Assembly (NCBI GenBank): GCA_009760855.2
Contig: WPIO01000006.1
Span: forward strand, 3,336,501-3,396,500
Length of the DNA: 60,000 nt
DNA from: Cristatella mucedo
Taxonomy: Eukaryota; Bryozoa; Phylactolaemata; Cristatellidae
Direction: 5' to 3'
Part shown: one piece after another, positions 35,926 to 48,300 of the stretch
Layout: each line of letters starts with the position of its first letter
Position numbering within the stretch: the stretch's first letter is position 1
Notes under the pieces: generated by a model
Seen by the model: only the letters and a program-made list of their open reading frames with translations
Databases searched by the model: none
Told to the model about the DNA's origin: nothing
Made by a program: the position numbers and the translations under genes

Positions 35926-37664
35926 CTGATCCTTAAATATACAGGTATGGTAGATCCTCAATTTATTTATGTGCGATTATTCGACAGTGAAGAAGAGGAG
36001 GACTCACACATTCTACTGAGACTCGGTGGTTAGGAGGAGGCTTCTTGAGCAAAGGATCCGCTTCGCTCAGTCTAGTGGTCGCGAAGCAGCCAACTCCACT
36101 TCGAGGCTTCATGCTAAAATTTGCTGAGCGAGTCCATGCGATTACGATGCTCATTCTCTGTTATTGTTAGCAGCTTTAAGGAACATTATTGCATTATTAG
36201 CTATGGTGTTTAATTCGCATACCTTCGCTACTGATCGTTGACGTGTCTGGGCTCTTTGCTTGTTGCGTTAGGCTTTCTCGCTGTGCATCCACGTATTGAG
36301 CATATTCCCCGAATGCTTTGCTGACGGGTGTTAATGCGTCATCAACAGTTAGTAGTTTTTTGTTGTAAATAGCCAGTTCGATGGGCGGGTCGATTACGCA
36401 TATCCCATTAGTTCACCATTAGCCTGAATCGATGCAGGCATGTCCTGCTTAGTTAATGTCACTGCAGCTACATGTGTACGACGGTGGCACCCTGGGCCAA
36501 ACCAGGTAGCAATTCCAACGTACGCAGGTGTATTAAAGTTAGGAGAACAAAATAGCGACTGGTATTGCTTATTTCTCAGATATACAAGTTCATATGTGTG
36601 CATGAAACCTCTGGTTCTATCCAAGTCCCTCCAGCAGTTTACTGTCCGACAGTTCCATTTAAAAAAAATTGAGAAGGCAATCACTCAATCGCCGCTACGA
36701 TGGTGATCCTATAGAGGTCTCAGAGAAATGATTCAAGGTGGCAGGTGTGACTTTCGTGGTAGACAAGACTAGTTGTCTAGTTTCGCACAATCTGTTGGCG
36801 TATAATTGCACAAGCAGTAATACATGCAAGGTGGAGAGAAAGACCCTCAGATACCGTACAAAGACTCTAGGTGATATTGATGTGACCAATTTGAAAGTTG
36901 GGCTTTCCGGTATCAAATTGGCACATTGTGTGTTCACAACTGCGCTGTTCGTATAGTCGTCATTATTATCGAGCCTAGCCGTCATTAAAAGATGGAAATA
37001 TAGCAGTAATCCAATTGCGAATACATGAAGCACAAGCAGCGAGGAATTTGAGAGAGTCTCAAGTTGTTTTAAGGAAGAGAAAGATCGTAATGTGCATAGA
37101 AATGAAAACCAAATTGTACTAGGCGATAAAGGTGGCTGTGACAGAGCACAGATTGTTAAATGCACAAAACCGCGAAGAGATCCATGGGGAATATCATAAT
37201 TATAAGGCTTGTCAGATCGCCAGCAATCGTTGATCTTTGCTTTAAAATTTCTCGCTTGGACAGGACCTAGATCAGTACAGAGCTATGCTCAAGTGCGAAG
37301 ATAAGAGCTAATGAGTGTATAGCGATCAGTGACATCAATAACCTTAGACATATTAAGCAGAAATAACAGTGAGACTTTTATCATGGATATGCCTTTCAGA
37401 TTCCATATGCTTCGTGCTACAAGGCATTCAGTTCGCCGCCGTGCAAGTTTTTAAACTTTACGCAGCAATGTATATATCGGATTAGTCAACTTCCGCTACA
37501 ATTCGGCAGAGTTTACCTACGGCACATTCATAAACTCAATAATTGGAATAGGACCGAAGCAAATTGTCATTCTTCATTTGCTACTCTTCCTTCCTCGAAG
37601 ATAAAAAAATCCTCCCTGAGACAGTGAAGGATGGCTAAACTGTGAGCTTACAGCGTATATATTG
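35926..37664. other. Unassigned sequence
   Basis: Overlapping ORFs on both strands (up to 156 codons near 36695-37165, minus) look like shadows of decayed repeat DNA. No motif was recognised. Confidence 0.4.
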
Positions 37665-37885
37665 CCTGCTAATGCGTGCAGACACTGTGCACGCTGCCAC
37701 TAGCCATATTTACATATTGACTCTGTGTGAATCACCTTTAACCCTGCTGTGCCTGTAGACATTGTACACATTACCACGAATCATTCGATCACGCTATGTA
37801 TACCTTTACAGCATATGTACAGTCCCCATAGTGATTAAGTTCTCTGGTGGCGCTATACAAATGAAATATGATGTATCGTTATTAT
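37665..37885 (+). mobile_element. LINE-A 3' fragment
   Basis: The UTR repeats (gcagacactgtgcacgctgc, cactagccatatttacatat) and a decayed tail (agttctctggtggcgctata) are visible. No coding remains. Confidence 0.65.
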
Positions 37886-38089
37886 TCGCCTGTACTACTC
37901 TTCGTGGTATATGCCAACAGAACAGTGAACAGTAGCTACGTACGTGATTGTTCAATCCTGCTAAAGCCCTTTGTGCATCCCGAAAGGCCTCTGCATTCCA
38001 ACCAGTTTGGATCGACCCACAATGGGTAGCCAGTTTTGACAACACAGTGCTCAGATACTTGTAAATACCACCACTGGTCTCAAAAATGT

Positions 38090-39240
38090 GGTTTTAAATT
38101 TTTAGTTTTTAAACGCTCATATTTGCAATGGTATTGATGATCCTGCAAGCCCCAAATATTGTGATCATTAATGATCAACTAACAGAAATTCCACTGAAGC
38201 TAACTCAGCATGGCCTTTTTGGACGACCATACCTCAAGATTGGTGTATTCAATCTCACTTCCGTGACGTCTGCTCAGAATCTGGGCGTGCTCTTCCACCA
38301 AGGATTGTAATTTGATGAGCACATTTAATCCACATTTACGTCTGTCAACTTACAGTTAAGGAACGTTGCCCAAATCTGGGCCTGCTTAGACACCAGTAAT
38401 ACAGCCATGCTAACTCCCGTCTTTTTGACATAGCATATAGATTATTGGAATTATATTTATTGAGGACTCCCGGCCTGTGACCTTAATCCTCTATAACTGG
38501 TAGACAACTCAGCAGCTCGGCTGGTCTGTGGTTCATGGCGTAGCTGCATCGTTGCAACACTTTCTGTCTGAGCTCCGCTGGTTACCTAGTAATAATAATA
38601 CTACACTTGATAAAGCACCCCTCTCAGAAAACTCAATCTCTTTTAGGTGCTTCACATTTCCAGCAAAGGAACCGCGATCGAATGGTGAGTAATATCATGC
38701 TTGATAAACAGCATGAATAACGTGGTTAGGGGTGACATGCACAGTGTCAGCATGCATAGGCACATAAAGGACGAATCACAGAGACCCACTAAATGCTGTC
38801 ATAAATAAGTGCGTTTTAAGTGTTTTTCAAATATGGTCAAGTCAGGGGATGTCGTGACACAAGTCGGAAGTGAGCTCCACGCTTTGGGAGCATACGAATG
38901 AAGTAATATTAAGATGCGAATTGATTTTAAGATTTCCTATCGGACTTGCTGGTCGCTTGACTAGCTAGCTTCAGCCCACCTATCCGACTTGCCTCCTCCG
39001 CGGCGTACTTTCATACCACCAGCTCCTCAGCATCTATTCTAATTGCAGTCCCAGGCGCAAAATCGGATTTTTTTTCGGGTGCTCCAGCCTTCAGTTCGCG
39101 TGCATGTGTGGTCTAGAACTGACATCCAGCTTCGGTTACTATCTGCACTGAACTTGCACTATTCAAATCTCAGCTAAAGATACTTCTGTTACGATTAGTT
39201 TTCCCGCCCCAGTGAGCTTGCCTACATCATATTCCAAACA
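38090..39240 (+). mobile_element. LINE-C remnant, split by a LINE-A tail
   Basis: Degenerate RT C-terminal coding: PLKLTQHG..., TSAQNLGVLFHQGL near 38270, then GLPACDLNPL and NSAARLV near 38475-38515, LRWLPS near 38575, and past the insert MRIDFKISYRTCWS near 38915. There are stops and frame changes. The coding differs from LINE-A and LINE-B. Confidence 0.65.
38595..38901 (-). mobile_element. LINE-A 3' end inserted in LINE-C
   Basis: The minus-strand LINE-A tail and UTR (ctcagaaaactcaatctc, catgcacagtgtcagcatg, cccactaaatgctgtcata) are flanked by agtaata at 38588-38594 and 38902-38908, a plausible target-site duplication. Confidence 0.8.
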
Positions 39241-42200
39241 TTCATAGAAGATGATTGGTTGATTTAAGAAAGATTATTGACGATGTCAAATACTTACAGT
39301 AGCCACTTTCTTATGTTGATATTGAAGGCTGATTTTTTAAATCGCGTGCTTCATTTTGAAAGGCCACTTCACACAAGTATTGCTTTTAAAAAGTCTGCTG
39401 TACTAAATTCTTAACCAGTTTCCTACTCGCTCACTGAAGCTGACATGAAGACTGCAACTTATTTATTTGCTGTAATAAACTGATACGCATTTACACACTG
39501 CCATTCAGATGTTTGTTACTAGCCAGAGATTCTACTAACCGGCGGTTCCGAGTGTCTGGCTATTTAACTGAGCATGCTTGACAAAGCATGAATTCTGTTT
39601 GCCTTTGCATGCTTGTCTTGGCGTGATTCGGGGACCTGTAACGCTCCTGGATAGAGATTAGTTCTCTTACGGTACTACACAAACGACCTAGTATTGTATT
39701 TTCATTTTAATTTTGTATGGCATGAAAATGGCGGTCGAGATTAATGGGTCCTAATTTTTCGCGTTATCTACGCCATCCAGTATCAATACGCGCCAACTGT
39801 ACAGGAATGTGGTCCGTGCAGAAATGGGCTGGCCGCGGGCGATCTTTATAGCCTACTGATGCTCTGCTCCCGGGCACTTCGCTATAAATGTTACACATAC
39901 TGGCCAGCATTAGCACGTCATAGCTGCGTCCTTCAGAGCTTGCAATTTCGCAATTGTACAAGGGTTAAGAAGACTCCGACAACGACGTATACGCGAGCAC
40001 AAATCGACACCAATTCTTCAGAAGAGCAAAAAAGCGAGGAGCAAGAGCGAAAGAAACTCGTTCAATAAAATTAAACATGACGGCGGTCAGGCCACAAAGA
40101 AATATATGTGCATCAGACGAGCTATCCGGTCTTCAGGAGGTAAGCTGAATCTTATCCTGAATATTAGCATCGATTGTAGATAGACTCCAGAGGCAGGTCA
40201 ACTGCAAGCCTTACAACTTGCCAGCGGGCTGCTTGAAAGCATGCCTTTGCAGCAGACAGGCGAGCATATGCCCAGACCAGTTGAACAGCTAAGGTGATTA
40301 CCAGGAGCATTTTAGTGCGAAGGAAGCTTTTCATGACCCCGTAGCTGCATTAGGCAGTGGCGTCCTCCCCACTCCAGAGCTGCTCACTGCCTTGCTCAGT
40401 CCTACGCGCTAACGATATCGATACTTAGCCTGACACACATCAATGTAAGAAAAGACGATATATGCTCCTAGCAGTTCAGCATGTCTCCGGAGGTGCTTCG
40501 TTACATCACTTTAACCTTGACACTACACAGACACGTTTAGCTTTTCAGGATTCTTTCGAAGCTTTCCTGTGACTGGTGATCCAGGCTCATGAGAAATGGC
40601 CAGAAAAAAATGTGCCATCTTTTTAGCAGACATAAAATATAACGACTATGTCTCGCCCCCTGAACAGTGGCAATGCTGGTTTGCTGTATTTATTTGCAGC
40701 ACTGTGTAAGCTCGGGCTTTTAACCCACTCAGGCAGTCGGTAAATTCTCATCTATGCTTTTTAGCTGTTTAAGGAAACGACGACCTTACCCTCAATGATT
40801 AAGCCGAGCAGGAGCTGGCCCTATCTGTTCAGATACAGCTAATCATAGGTGTCAATGTGGGGAGTCAGGTCATGCTGGCCCTCTTTCACAGGCCCAAGTG
40901 GTCTCACATTTTCCACCAGGAGTGCCACCACTAGAATGCAGCCCAGTTCCACTACCCACAAAGTGAAGAGGCAGGAGTTAGACATGCAGCTTTTATTTAC
41001 ACCGGATGGTCACGCAGAATATTTGCCCTTCACGGGAAGGAAGGTCACTATGACATAGTCCTGCCAGCACAAGCTGCAGTGCAGGCAGACTAGTCTGTTC
41101 CGTTGTACAAACTGAGCTTTGATAGGAATCTACAGCTGGAATAATGCATGTTGTCCCGTCAGTTTCCTGGTGTGCTCCGGCGCCATTACCAAACGAACAC
41201 TAATGGGACAGCTTGCCTGTTTTATGAAACACGACCTAGGAAATGTACGTCAGATATTTCGTACAACTACAGCCCATAAAAGATGGCTTTAAACCCACCC
41301 CGAATCTACTTGCTCTGTAGAAAACACTATGAGCTCGAGTTTTCACAACAAACGTAGCTCATCAGTGACCACAATAATACCAACAAAAAGTGCTGATGCA
41401 ATAGGCTTTATTTACAGAGCTAAAACGCTTCTCGACCATCATGAAAAAGAGGCCCAGCAGGAAGTCGATAAAAATGGAGATGCAGCCGGGTGGCAAAGTG
41501 TCCGGCCGAGAGCTGGGCTTCCGTTTATTCCACGTGGAACCCGAAGGAAACCTTGAAGCAGCTTGCAAATATCTTTACCAAAACATTTATAGATAAACAG
41601 CACAACAGTGGAATTGGTGCTAACAAATCTTTTTCGTTAACGATCGGCAAGATGGATGCTTGGGGATTGATTAGCAGACAGATCACCTGATAGAATGGGA
41701 AGAACAGCATAATTCTATCGTTAACACAAACAAACATTAGTACCAATTGGATCTAGGTGGCCTCCAGTTCTTTGCTAATTCCATCCTTTTTCTAAACAAT
41801 CTTTGAAAAAATACCGGTCAAGCATAGACGCTTCAAAGAAATTCTTTAAAAGGGTTGTTTACAAACTTTCACTGGCACATGACATAGAATGCATACAGGT
41901 AACTTACATGCAGTATACAATTGTTTATTGCATGCGTGTGCTACCATGGCCAATAGCCCTTGCAGAGTTACCGTCTTAATCAACCAGAAGCTCAATCTAC
42001 AATCTTAATACCATCTCCATGAACAGTGGGTGATGGCACCAAATCGGCCGAATTTCATAATATATTTTATTTAGTTCTTTCCAAACTTCACTTTAAACGA
42101 AGTCACTGTCCCACAGGCCTAAAATAAAAAAACATTTTATCAGGTGTTAAGACCACACTAAAAATCCACTCAGGTATGACGATTCAGTAGCCACAAACGG

Positions 42201-43039
42201 TAAACCAGTCCATACGAATAGCTTAATGAGTGCAGAGCCAGTAAAAGCAACTCGTTGGACTACATAAATCAGCCAATGAAAGCTCACTATCTTGACGCTG
42301 TTAGCTTGACTGCAAAACTAATCAGTAGGGAGGAGGGGGATCTGGGCCACTGAGCTGGACTAGGCATATACGGTCAAGATACATAACAGAGTGCATCTTT
42401 CTAGTAAACCTAACTATCATCGTAGTGAACAACATCATTATCACCATCTAGCAGCCTTCCACACCTTTATGACAGACCTGCTGCTTCAATCCACTTGTCT
42501 TCGTGAACGTGCTTCACGCTCGAACACACTCAAAAGCAACATATCAACTCATAAATTCTTTCCACAGCTTGATCTCCTGGAAGGCGCGTTGCATGCAAGC
42601 CTGCTCAGAAAGTATCTAACCACTTTACGTGGCCTAGTGTCACGTAAAGTAGTGTCATTTACTACAAGTGCACGTGAATAGCTGTGCCAACTGTGCAATT
42701 AGGGACTTGGGGTCGGGCTACGATGAAGTGATTTTGTCAGATAGCCGCCAAGTATGGCTCGATCACGCCGCCAAGGAACGCCCACGATAAAACCTGCAGT
42801 GGCTATTGGTGGATCATGGCGAACATCCTTACTTTGATATTCAAGATCCACGAGTGCATGACTCACCACACACATGGCCGAACGGCTGCAGCAGCAGTAG
42901 CCTATGTGTACCATCTGGGAATCTAAGCACAACCCGTTAGCCGGCCAGCTCTATAGGCACAACAACCTCAAGCGACAGACGTCTTTACACTTTCTAATCC
43001 AAGAATAGAAGAGCTCTCCAAATGGCTCGACTAGCATCT
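39241..43039. other. Unassigned sequence downstream of the last CHAF1B exon seen
   Basis: This is where the missing CHAF1B C-terminal exons might lie on the minus strand, but I found no segment like the conserved tail motif. A plus-strand exon-like stretch at 41418-41596 is described among the findings. Confidence 0.4.
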
Positions 43040-43155
43040 CCCCTGTAACCTTGGCGCTAAATCCAAGAAGGGTCACTCTGCTCAAAAGGGGTTTCACTAG
43101 ATTACCACATCAGCTCTGCGGTCAAGCCTGCCAACTTTCTGCTGTGCAACATTGC

Positions 43156-43295
43156 GTCTGGTCTAGCGATTAAGGTGCTCGCCCCGGCCAAGGTCTGACT
43201 GAGGTCGTGGGCTCGAGCCCCGAGGCATATGTGAAGCGCCTGAATAGAGATTAAGTTCTCTTGGGGTGCTATATAAATGAATTATATTTATTTAT
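43156..43295 (+). mobile_element. SINE-2: tRNA head fused to a LINE-A tail
   Basis: The head gtctggtctagcgattaagg (box A-like), gaggtcgtgggctcgagccc (box B GGCTCGAGCCC) is followed directly by aagcgcctgaatagagatta, gttctcttggggtgctatat and an ATTT tail. The second half is the LINE-A 3' terminus. It is flanked by attgc at 43151-43155 and 43296-43300. Confidence 0.85.
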
Positions 43296-43588
43296 ATTGC
43301 AAAAATTAACGCAAAAAATGACATGCTTCGCCAAGGATACCACAGCTACACTAATCCTTAAATTTTTGACATCCAGTCTTGACTTCTTCTCCCGCCTAAC
43401 TCGCTACTTGCAGGTCTTACTACCTGTGTAACAAGGCGCTCTCGGTTGATGCAACCCTCAATGCAGCCAAGCTTGCCTGGTGTGAACTTTGCCAATGCTT
43501 GCTACAGCACTCCTTACCAACCAGCACTGGCTTATCACTCCCCATCATACAGAGCAGTAGACTGCAAGGTTGTGTCACTCACTTTCCC

Positions 43589-43725
<137 letters not shown>

Positions 43726-44261
43726 ACCGGAAATACTTTGTAATCAGGCGTCCCACCGTACCACGTGCTCCTCTCTATCTGCCCCGTAGAGTAGTAGTAG
43801 TCACTTGTAGTCACTTGGCCGTGCCTCTAACGAACCTCAGATCCTCTGGTAGAGAGTGTGCCTTCATTTCCCATACTCCCAAAACCTGGAATTCATGCCC
43901 AAATGGCATTACGATATCACACGACTTGACATCCGAAAAGAAGCTAAAAACTAACAGTTCCGCACAGCTTTTGCTACGGCAATGGGAATTGTGCATTGTG
44001 TCCTTATGCGTGCTGAAACTCGCCTGTTGTCCCTAACCAATTGACATGTTTCTTTTACAGGTTATACAAAATGCCTAGAAAGAGATCTAGTTCTCTCATG
44101 GAGCTATATAGATGTTTTATTATAACTAGTATCATTATAAATTTGATTTTCAATGCTTGCAAGACAATGCTGACAGCTCCTGCTGCCTAGACTTAGGATC
44201 TTCTTTTACAGCTGTTCTGCACCACTTAATTTTTCGACAGCCCTCCTTATTCAAAAAAATA

Positions 44262-44373
44262 TATAATTCATTTGTATAGCGTCCCAAGAGAACTAAATCT
44301 CTATTCAGGCGCTTCACATATGCCTCAGGGCTCGAGCCCACGACCTCAGCCAGACCTTAGTCGGGGCGAGCAT
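44262..44373 (-). mobile_element. SINE-2 copy, partial
   Basis: The minus strand has gctcgagccctgaggcatat joined to gaagcgcctgaatagagatt, the same tRNA/LINE-A junction as at 43156-43295. It lies just beyond CHAF1B exon 10, antisense to SINE-2 copy 1. Confidence 0.8.
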
Positions 44374-44517
44374 ATTCAGCAGTGCTTGTCTTTTGCTCTG
44401 CTGAGAGTCACATGCTGCTGATCAGAAATGGCACGCGAAAGCTGTTCAGGCTTGGGACGGCGCTACACAACACTCCTGCCTCGAGCATAGAACCGACTTG
44501 GCCTGCGCAAAGCTCAC

Positions 44518-44616
44518 CTTTTGACGTATGGGGTGCCGAGCTCACCCTCTGCAAACGTCACAATCGAGCAGAACCCATCTTGCGACGACACAGCCAGGCA
44601 TGTGCCATCTTCAGAC
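44518..44616 (-). CDS. CHAF1B: CHAF1B exon 10
   Basis: Acceptor CTACCTGTAG after a 5178-bp intron. The split Trp is completed, then [20 protein letters not shown] and [12 protein letters not shown], ending in phase 2 before donor GTGAGC. It matches WSSDGxFLAISSxDGYCSFVTF...ELGIP, the last conserved blade. No later exon was recognised. Confidence 0.92.
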
Positions 44617-45284
44617 CTACAGGTAGCACAAAACACCATTAATTATCGAAATGGGCAGTCACATCGATTGACCTGAGCATTGTCGGTGGTAAGTTTCCCA
44701 AGCCGTGCGGCAACAGAGAGACGTTGCCAGCTGTATCCAAAGCCGCCTGCCGACTGCATACTACTCATTTTCATGAGAAATTTGGATCCACTATCTACGA
44801 AACACCAAATGGTTACAGGACTCACAATTTCAACGTTTGTGCCTGGTTGCAAACTTTGAAAACTTTCCCCCTGCAAACCAGCCAACTTTGGAGAGTGCCT
44901 AAGAAAGCTCACCAAAGCAACATCAAAGAATGGCAGCATAACAAACCCGTTTGTCTAGAACGGTGACAAAAAACTACGTCTGCATACACGAAGCTTTAGG
45001 GAATTGACATTGCGTACGATTCCCTTCACAGCCGTATAGTTTATCGATAAAGCCACAGGTATCGGGCACAAACATATAATAAACGCAGACTGGTTGGCTT
45101 TTCGCGGGAACAATGCCAAGGAATGTGCACAGTAACTATTCAGAATATTCGTTCATGCTTAGTGTATCAGCAGTACAGCCGTATACTTCTTGAGACGGTA
45201 CCGAAACCATGCACATACACTGTTCCCTATGCTGTGGTGCTGAGGTCACACATGCCCCACGAGCTCTCTCACACACACACACAC

Positions 45285-45340
<56 letters not shown>

Positions 45341-48300
45341 GCACGCACGCACGCACAAACGCACGCACGTACATGCACGCACGCACATGCATGCATGCAT
45401 GCATACAAGCACACTATCACACATGTACACGAGCACACGTACATACTCGAGCGCACGGAAGCACACGCGCACACACACAAGCATGATTGCAAGCATGCTC
45501 ACTTCGCTAGCAAAAGCTGAAAGCTGGCCTTATGAACGTTTAGCTCAGCATTGTATGTTCGGCTGCCGGTCCGATTGCCTACTCACTGCACGTGCAACTC
45601 TGCATCAGCAGCAGTCTTGGCCAGCCCGCACATTAACAGGAGGCACGGGTAGCAAGCACGACAGGCAAGAGGGCTACTGGGTGGGGCTTACTGGGGGTGG
45701 GTGCCGTTCTAGCTCTGCTCTTTCGGCCAGGTCACCCTGCTGGCTGTCCCTCCGCCGCCATGCGGCACTTCTCAAGCATGCTTCACAGACGGCCGTGCAG
45801 CTCATTCAATAATGTATTCATTATCTCTACTAATTAAAGCAAGAAAGTCCACCCTTCCCTCTGTCACGCCGCAAGATGGCACATTTGCCTCACGTGAAAA
45901 GATGGCACAGCGATGTCATCCATGGACTGTACTTTCAGGAGTGATAAGTAATGTACGTCTTCTATGACTCAGTGAAGTGAGTCTACAGGCAGTGAGTTGC
46001 TCGTGTTCACTTATGTTCACTATATTATGTTCATTATAATAATCACTTATGTTCACTAAACGTTCATGAATACCGGTTACTAACACCCCACACGTATAAT
46101 CACCACAGCTTCATATGCCGACGATGGTGCTGTCGTCTCCACTAGACCTTCCCAACTAGGAGTTAGGATTATGTGAGCACAGGCAAATTAAATGAGCAAC
46201 TTGGATACTTTATTCCTGGTGAGGCGCGATTGAACCAATCAAAACATTTGATCAGATTTCCCAACTTTTTGCAATGAACTTGCAGTTTACAGGTTAATAG
46301 TGCTGATTTAGGCTATCCTTCGCCAGTAGGGTTATAACCCTGACCCATGCGATCGCCCGACAGAAAGTGTAATTAGCTCCTTCTAAAAAGCATCCTACCG
46401 GTGGCAAGTTTAAGCATTCTCAATGCCCCCCCCCCAGATAAGGATGCTAGTTCGTAGGCAAACAGATCGGTCAGTGCATGTATGGCTACTTCGGTAGCCC
46501 GTCGAAAAGGAGGCAAGTTCAGCAAAGGTCGAATGTCGGTGAGCAATAACACAGCTATAGCATGGTGAGCCGTGATGGCACACTAGGTAAGGCAGTTGCT
46601 TTCACAACCTCGGTCCCGAGATCGTGGGTTCGACTGCTGTGGTGGATGATTCTTTATCGCCACTGCAAGCGATGGTGATAGCAAAAGGCTCTTCTGTCGC
46701 TATACAAAAAAAGGCTGTTTAATCAGCTAGGATTTATTTTATTTTATTTATGTCCGGACATCATAGAGCTACTCCGGTCATAATTATTGCGCTTTTGGGT
46801 CAATGTAGACACCCCACGTCTGCCTCGATGACTTGCTCAAGGAGGTCAATAAGATAAAGATTTGCCTGTTTTTCTGCGTCTGCCTGTGAGTTCCAGATTA
46901 GAGCTCCAGACAGAAACTGCACATGAGCTGAAGGCCCGAGCACAAAAAACAAATCAATTTAGCTCGATGAACGGCAAAAACTACAATTAAATTAAATTAA
47001 ACTACACAATTAAATTAAATTAAATTAAATTAATTAAAATTAACCTAATTAAATTATAAATTAAAATTAAATTAAATCAAATTAAACTACATGCTGGGAA
47101 GAGGGTGGCGTGAAAAAACACTGGAGAAGGGAGTAGGTCGGATAGGTAGGCTGGTGTTAGCTAGTCGTGCATGCACAGGGTCAGCATGCAAGTATGGTTA
47201 ATGGCACTGTGCACACTGTCAGCATGCATAAGCACTTAAAGTACAACCACATGGACCCACTAAATGCTGTGATAAATAAATGCATTTTACTTTTGTTTTA
47301 AATGTGGTCAAGTCAGGAGATGTGACACAAGTTGAAAGTGAGTTCCGAGGCTTGGGAGCATACGAACTAAAGACCCGGTCTCCAAAGGATTTGAGGTTTG
47401 TAAGAGGTATTGGTAAACTGTTAGGTTCCCAAAAGCAGGTAGTACATGCTTAGCCTGGTGGGGGACTAGATCTGGTAGGTAGGCTAAAGCCAAAGAATGA
47501 AGAGACCTAAAAGTGAGCAACAGCAGCTTAAAGTCGATACACTACTTAACTGGGAGCCAGTGCAGGTCAGCGGAAAGTGGTGTGATTTGGCAACTGCAAT
47601 GCTCACGATAGATAAACCTAGCTGCAGAGTTTTACACAAGCTGTAAGTGCCTGATTGCACAGGCCGGTAGACCAGCAAGCAAAGAGTTGCAGAAGTCGAG
47701 ACAGGATGCCACAAATGCAAGGAACAATTTAGATACGGTATCCCTGTCTAAGCAAGCCCGAATTTCAGCAATTGTATGCAGTTGAAAGCAGGAAGACTTA
47801 ACTGTAGAACTGATGTTCCCGTCTAATGAACGGTCACTTTGGAACCGGACAGCTAGGTTTCGTGCAGATTCAACAGGAGACATGCTGGCAGAGCCGAATT
47901 GCGAGCTTTAGCCTTTCAATTTCTGAATCACACTTGGTTTGCATATAATTATTAAGTTGGTTTTATCATCATTCAATTTAAGAAAGTTTGCTGCCATTCA
48001 TGTGCGAATGTCATCAATACATGCAGCAAAGGAGTTGAGAGAATTCGATATGCTGGAGTGCTGGGAGGGATCAAAGCAAAGGTACAACTGATTGTCGTCT
48101 GCATAGAAGTGAAAGCCTAGATTGTGCTTCGCAATCACATCGACAAGAGGGAGAGTATAAACCGTGAAAAGAATGGGACCAAGCACACATCCCTGGGGTA
48201 CCCCATACTTCAGAGGCTCCTTGGATGATCTTTGTCTATTCACATCAATACTCGGGTGTCTCCTACTTGGATAGGACCAGAACCATTGCAGTGCAGTACC

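Noticed and set aside
44643-44939. Tudor-like domain in the intronic open segment
   Set aside because: Only a vague hydrophobic pattern; aromatic cage residues could not be placed. Kept only as an exon-like finding.
45123-45812. 229-codon ORF with His/Thr repeats
   Set aside because: More than a third is the CA/CACG repeat. The remainder has no motif, and it lies inside a CHAF1B intron on the opposite strand.
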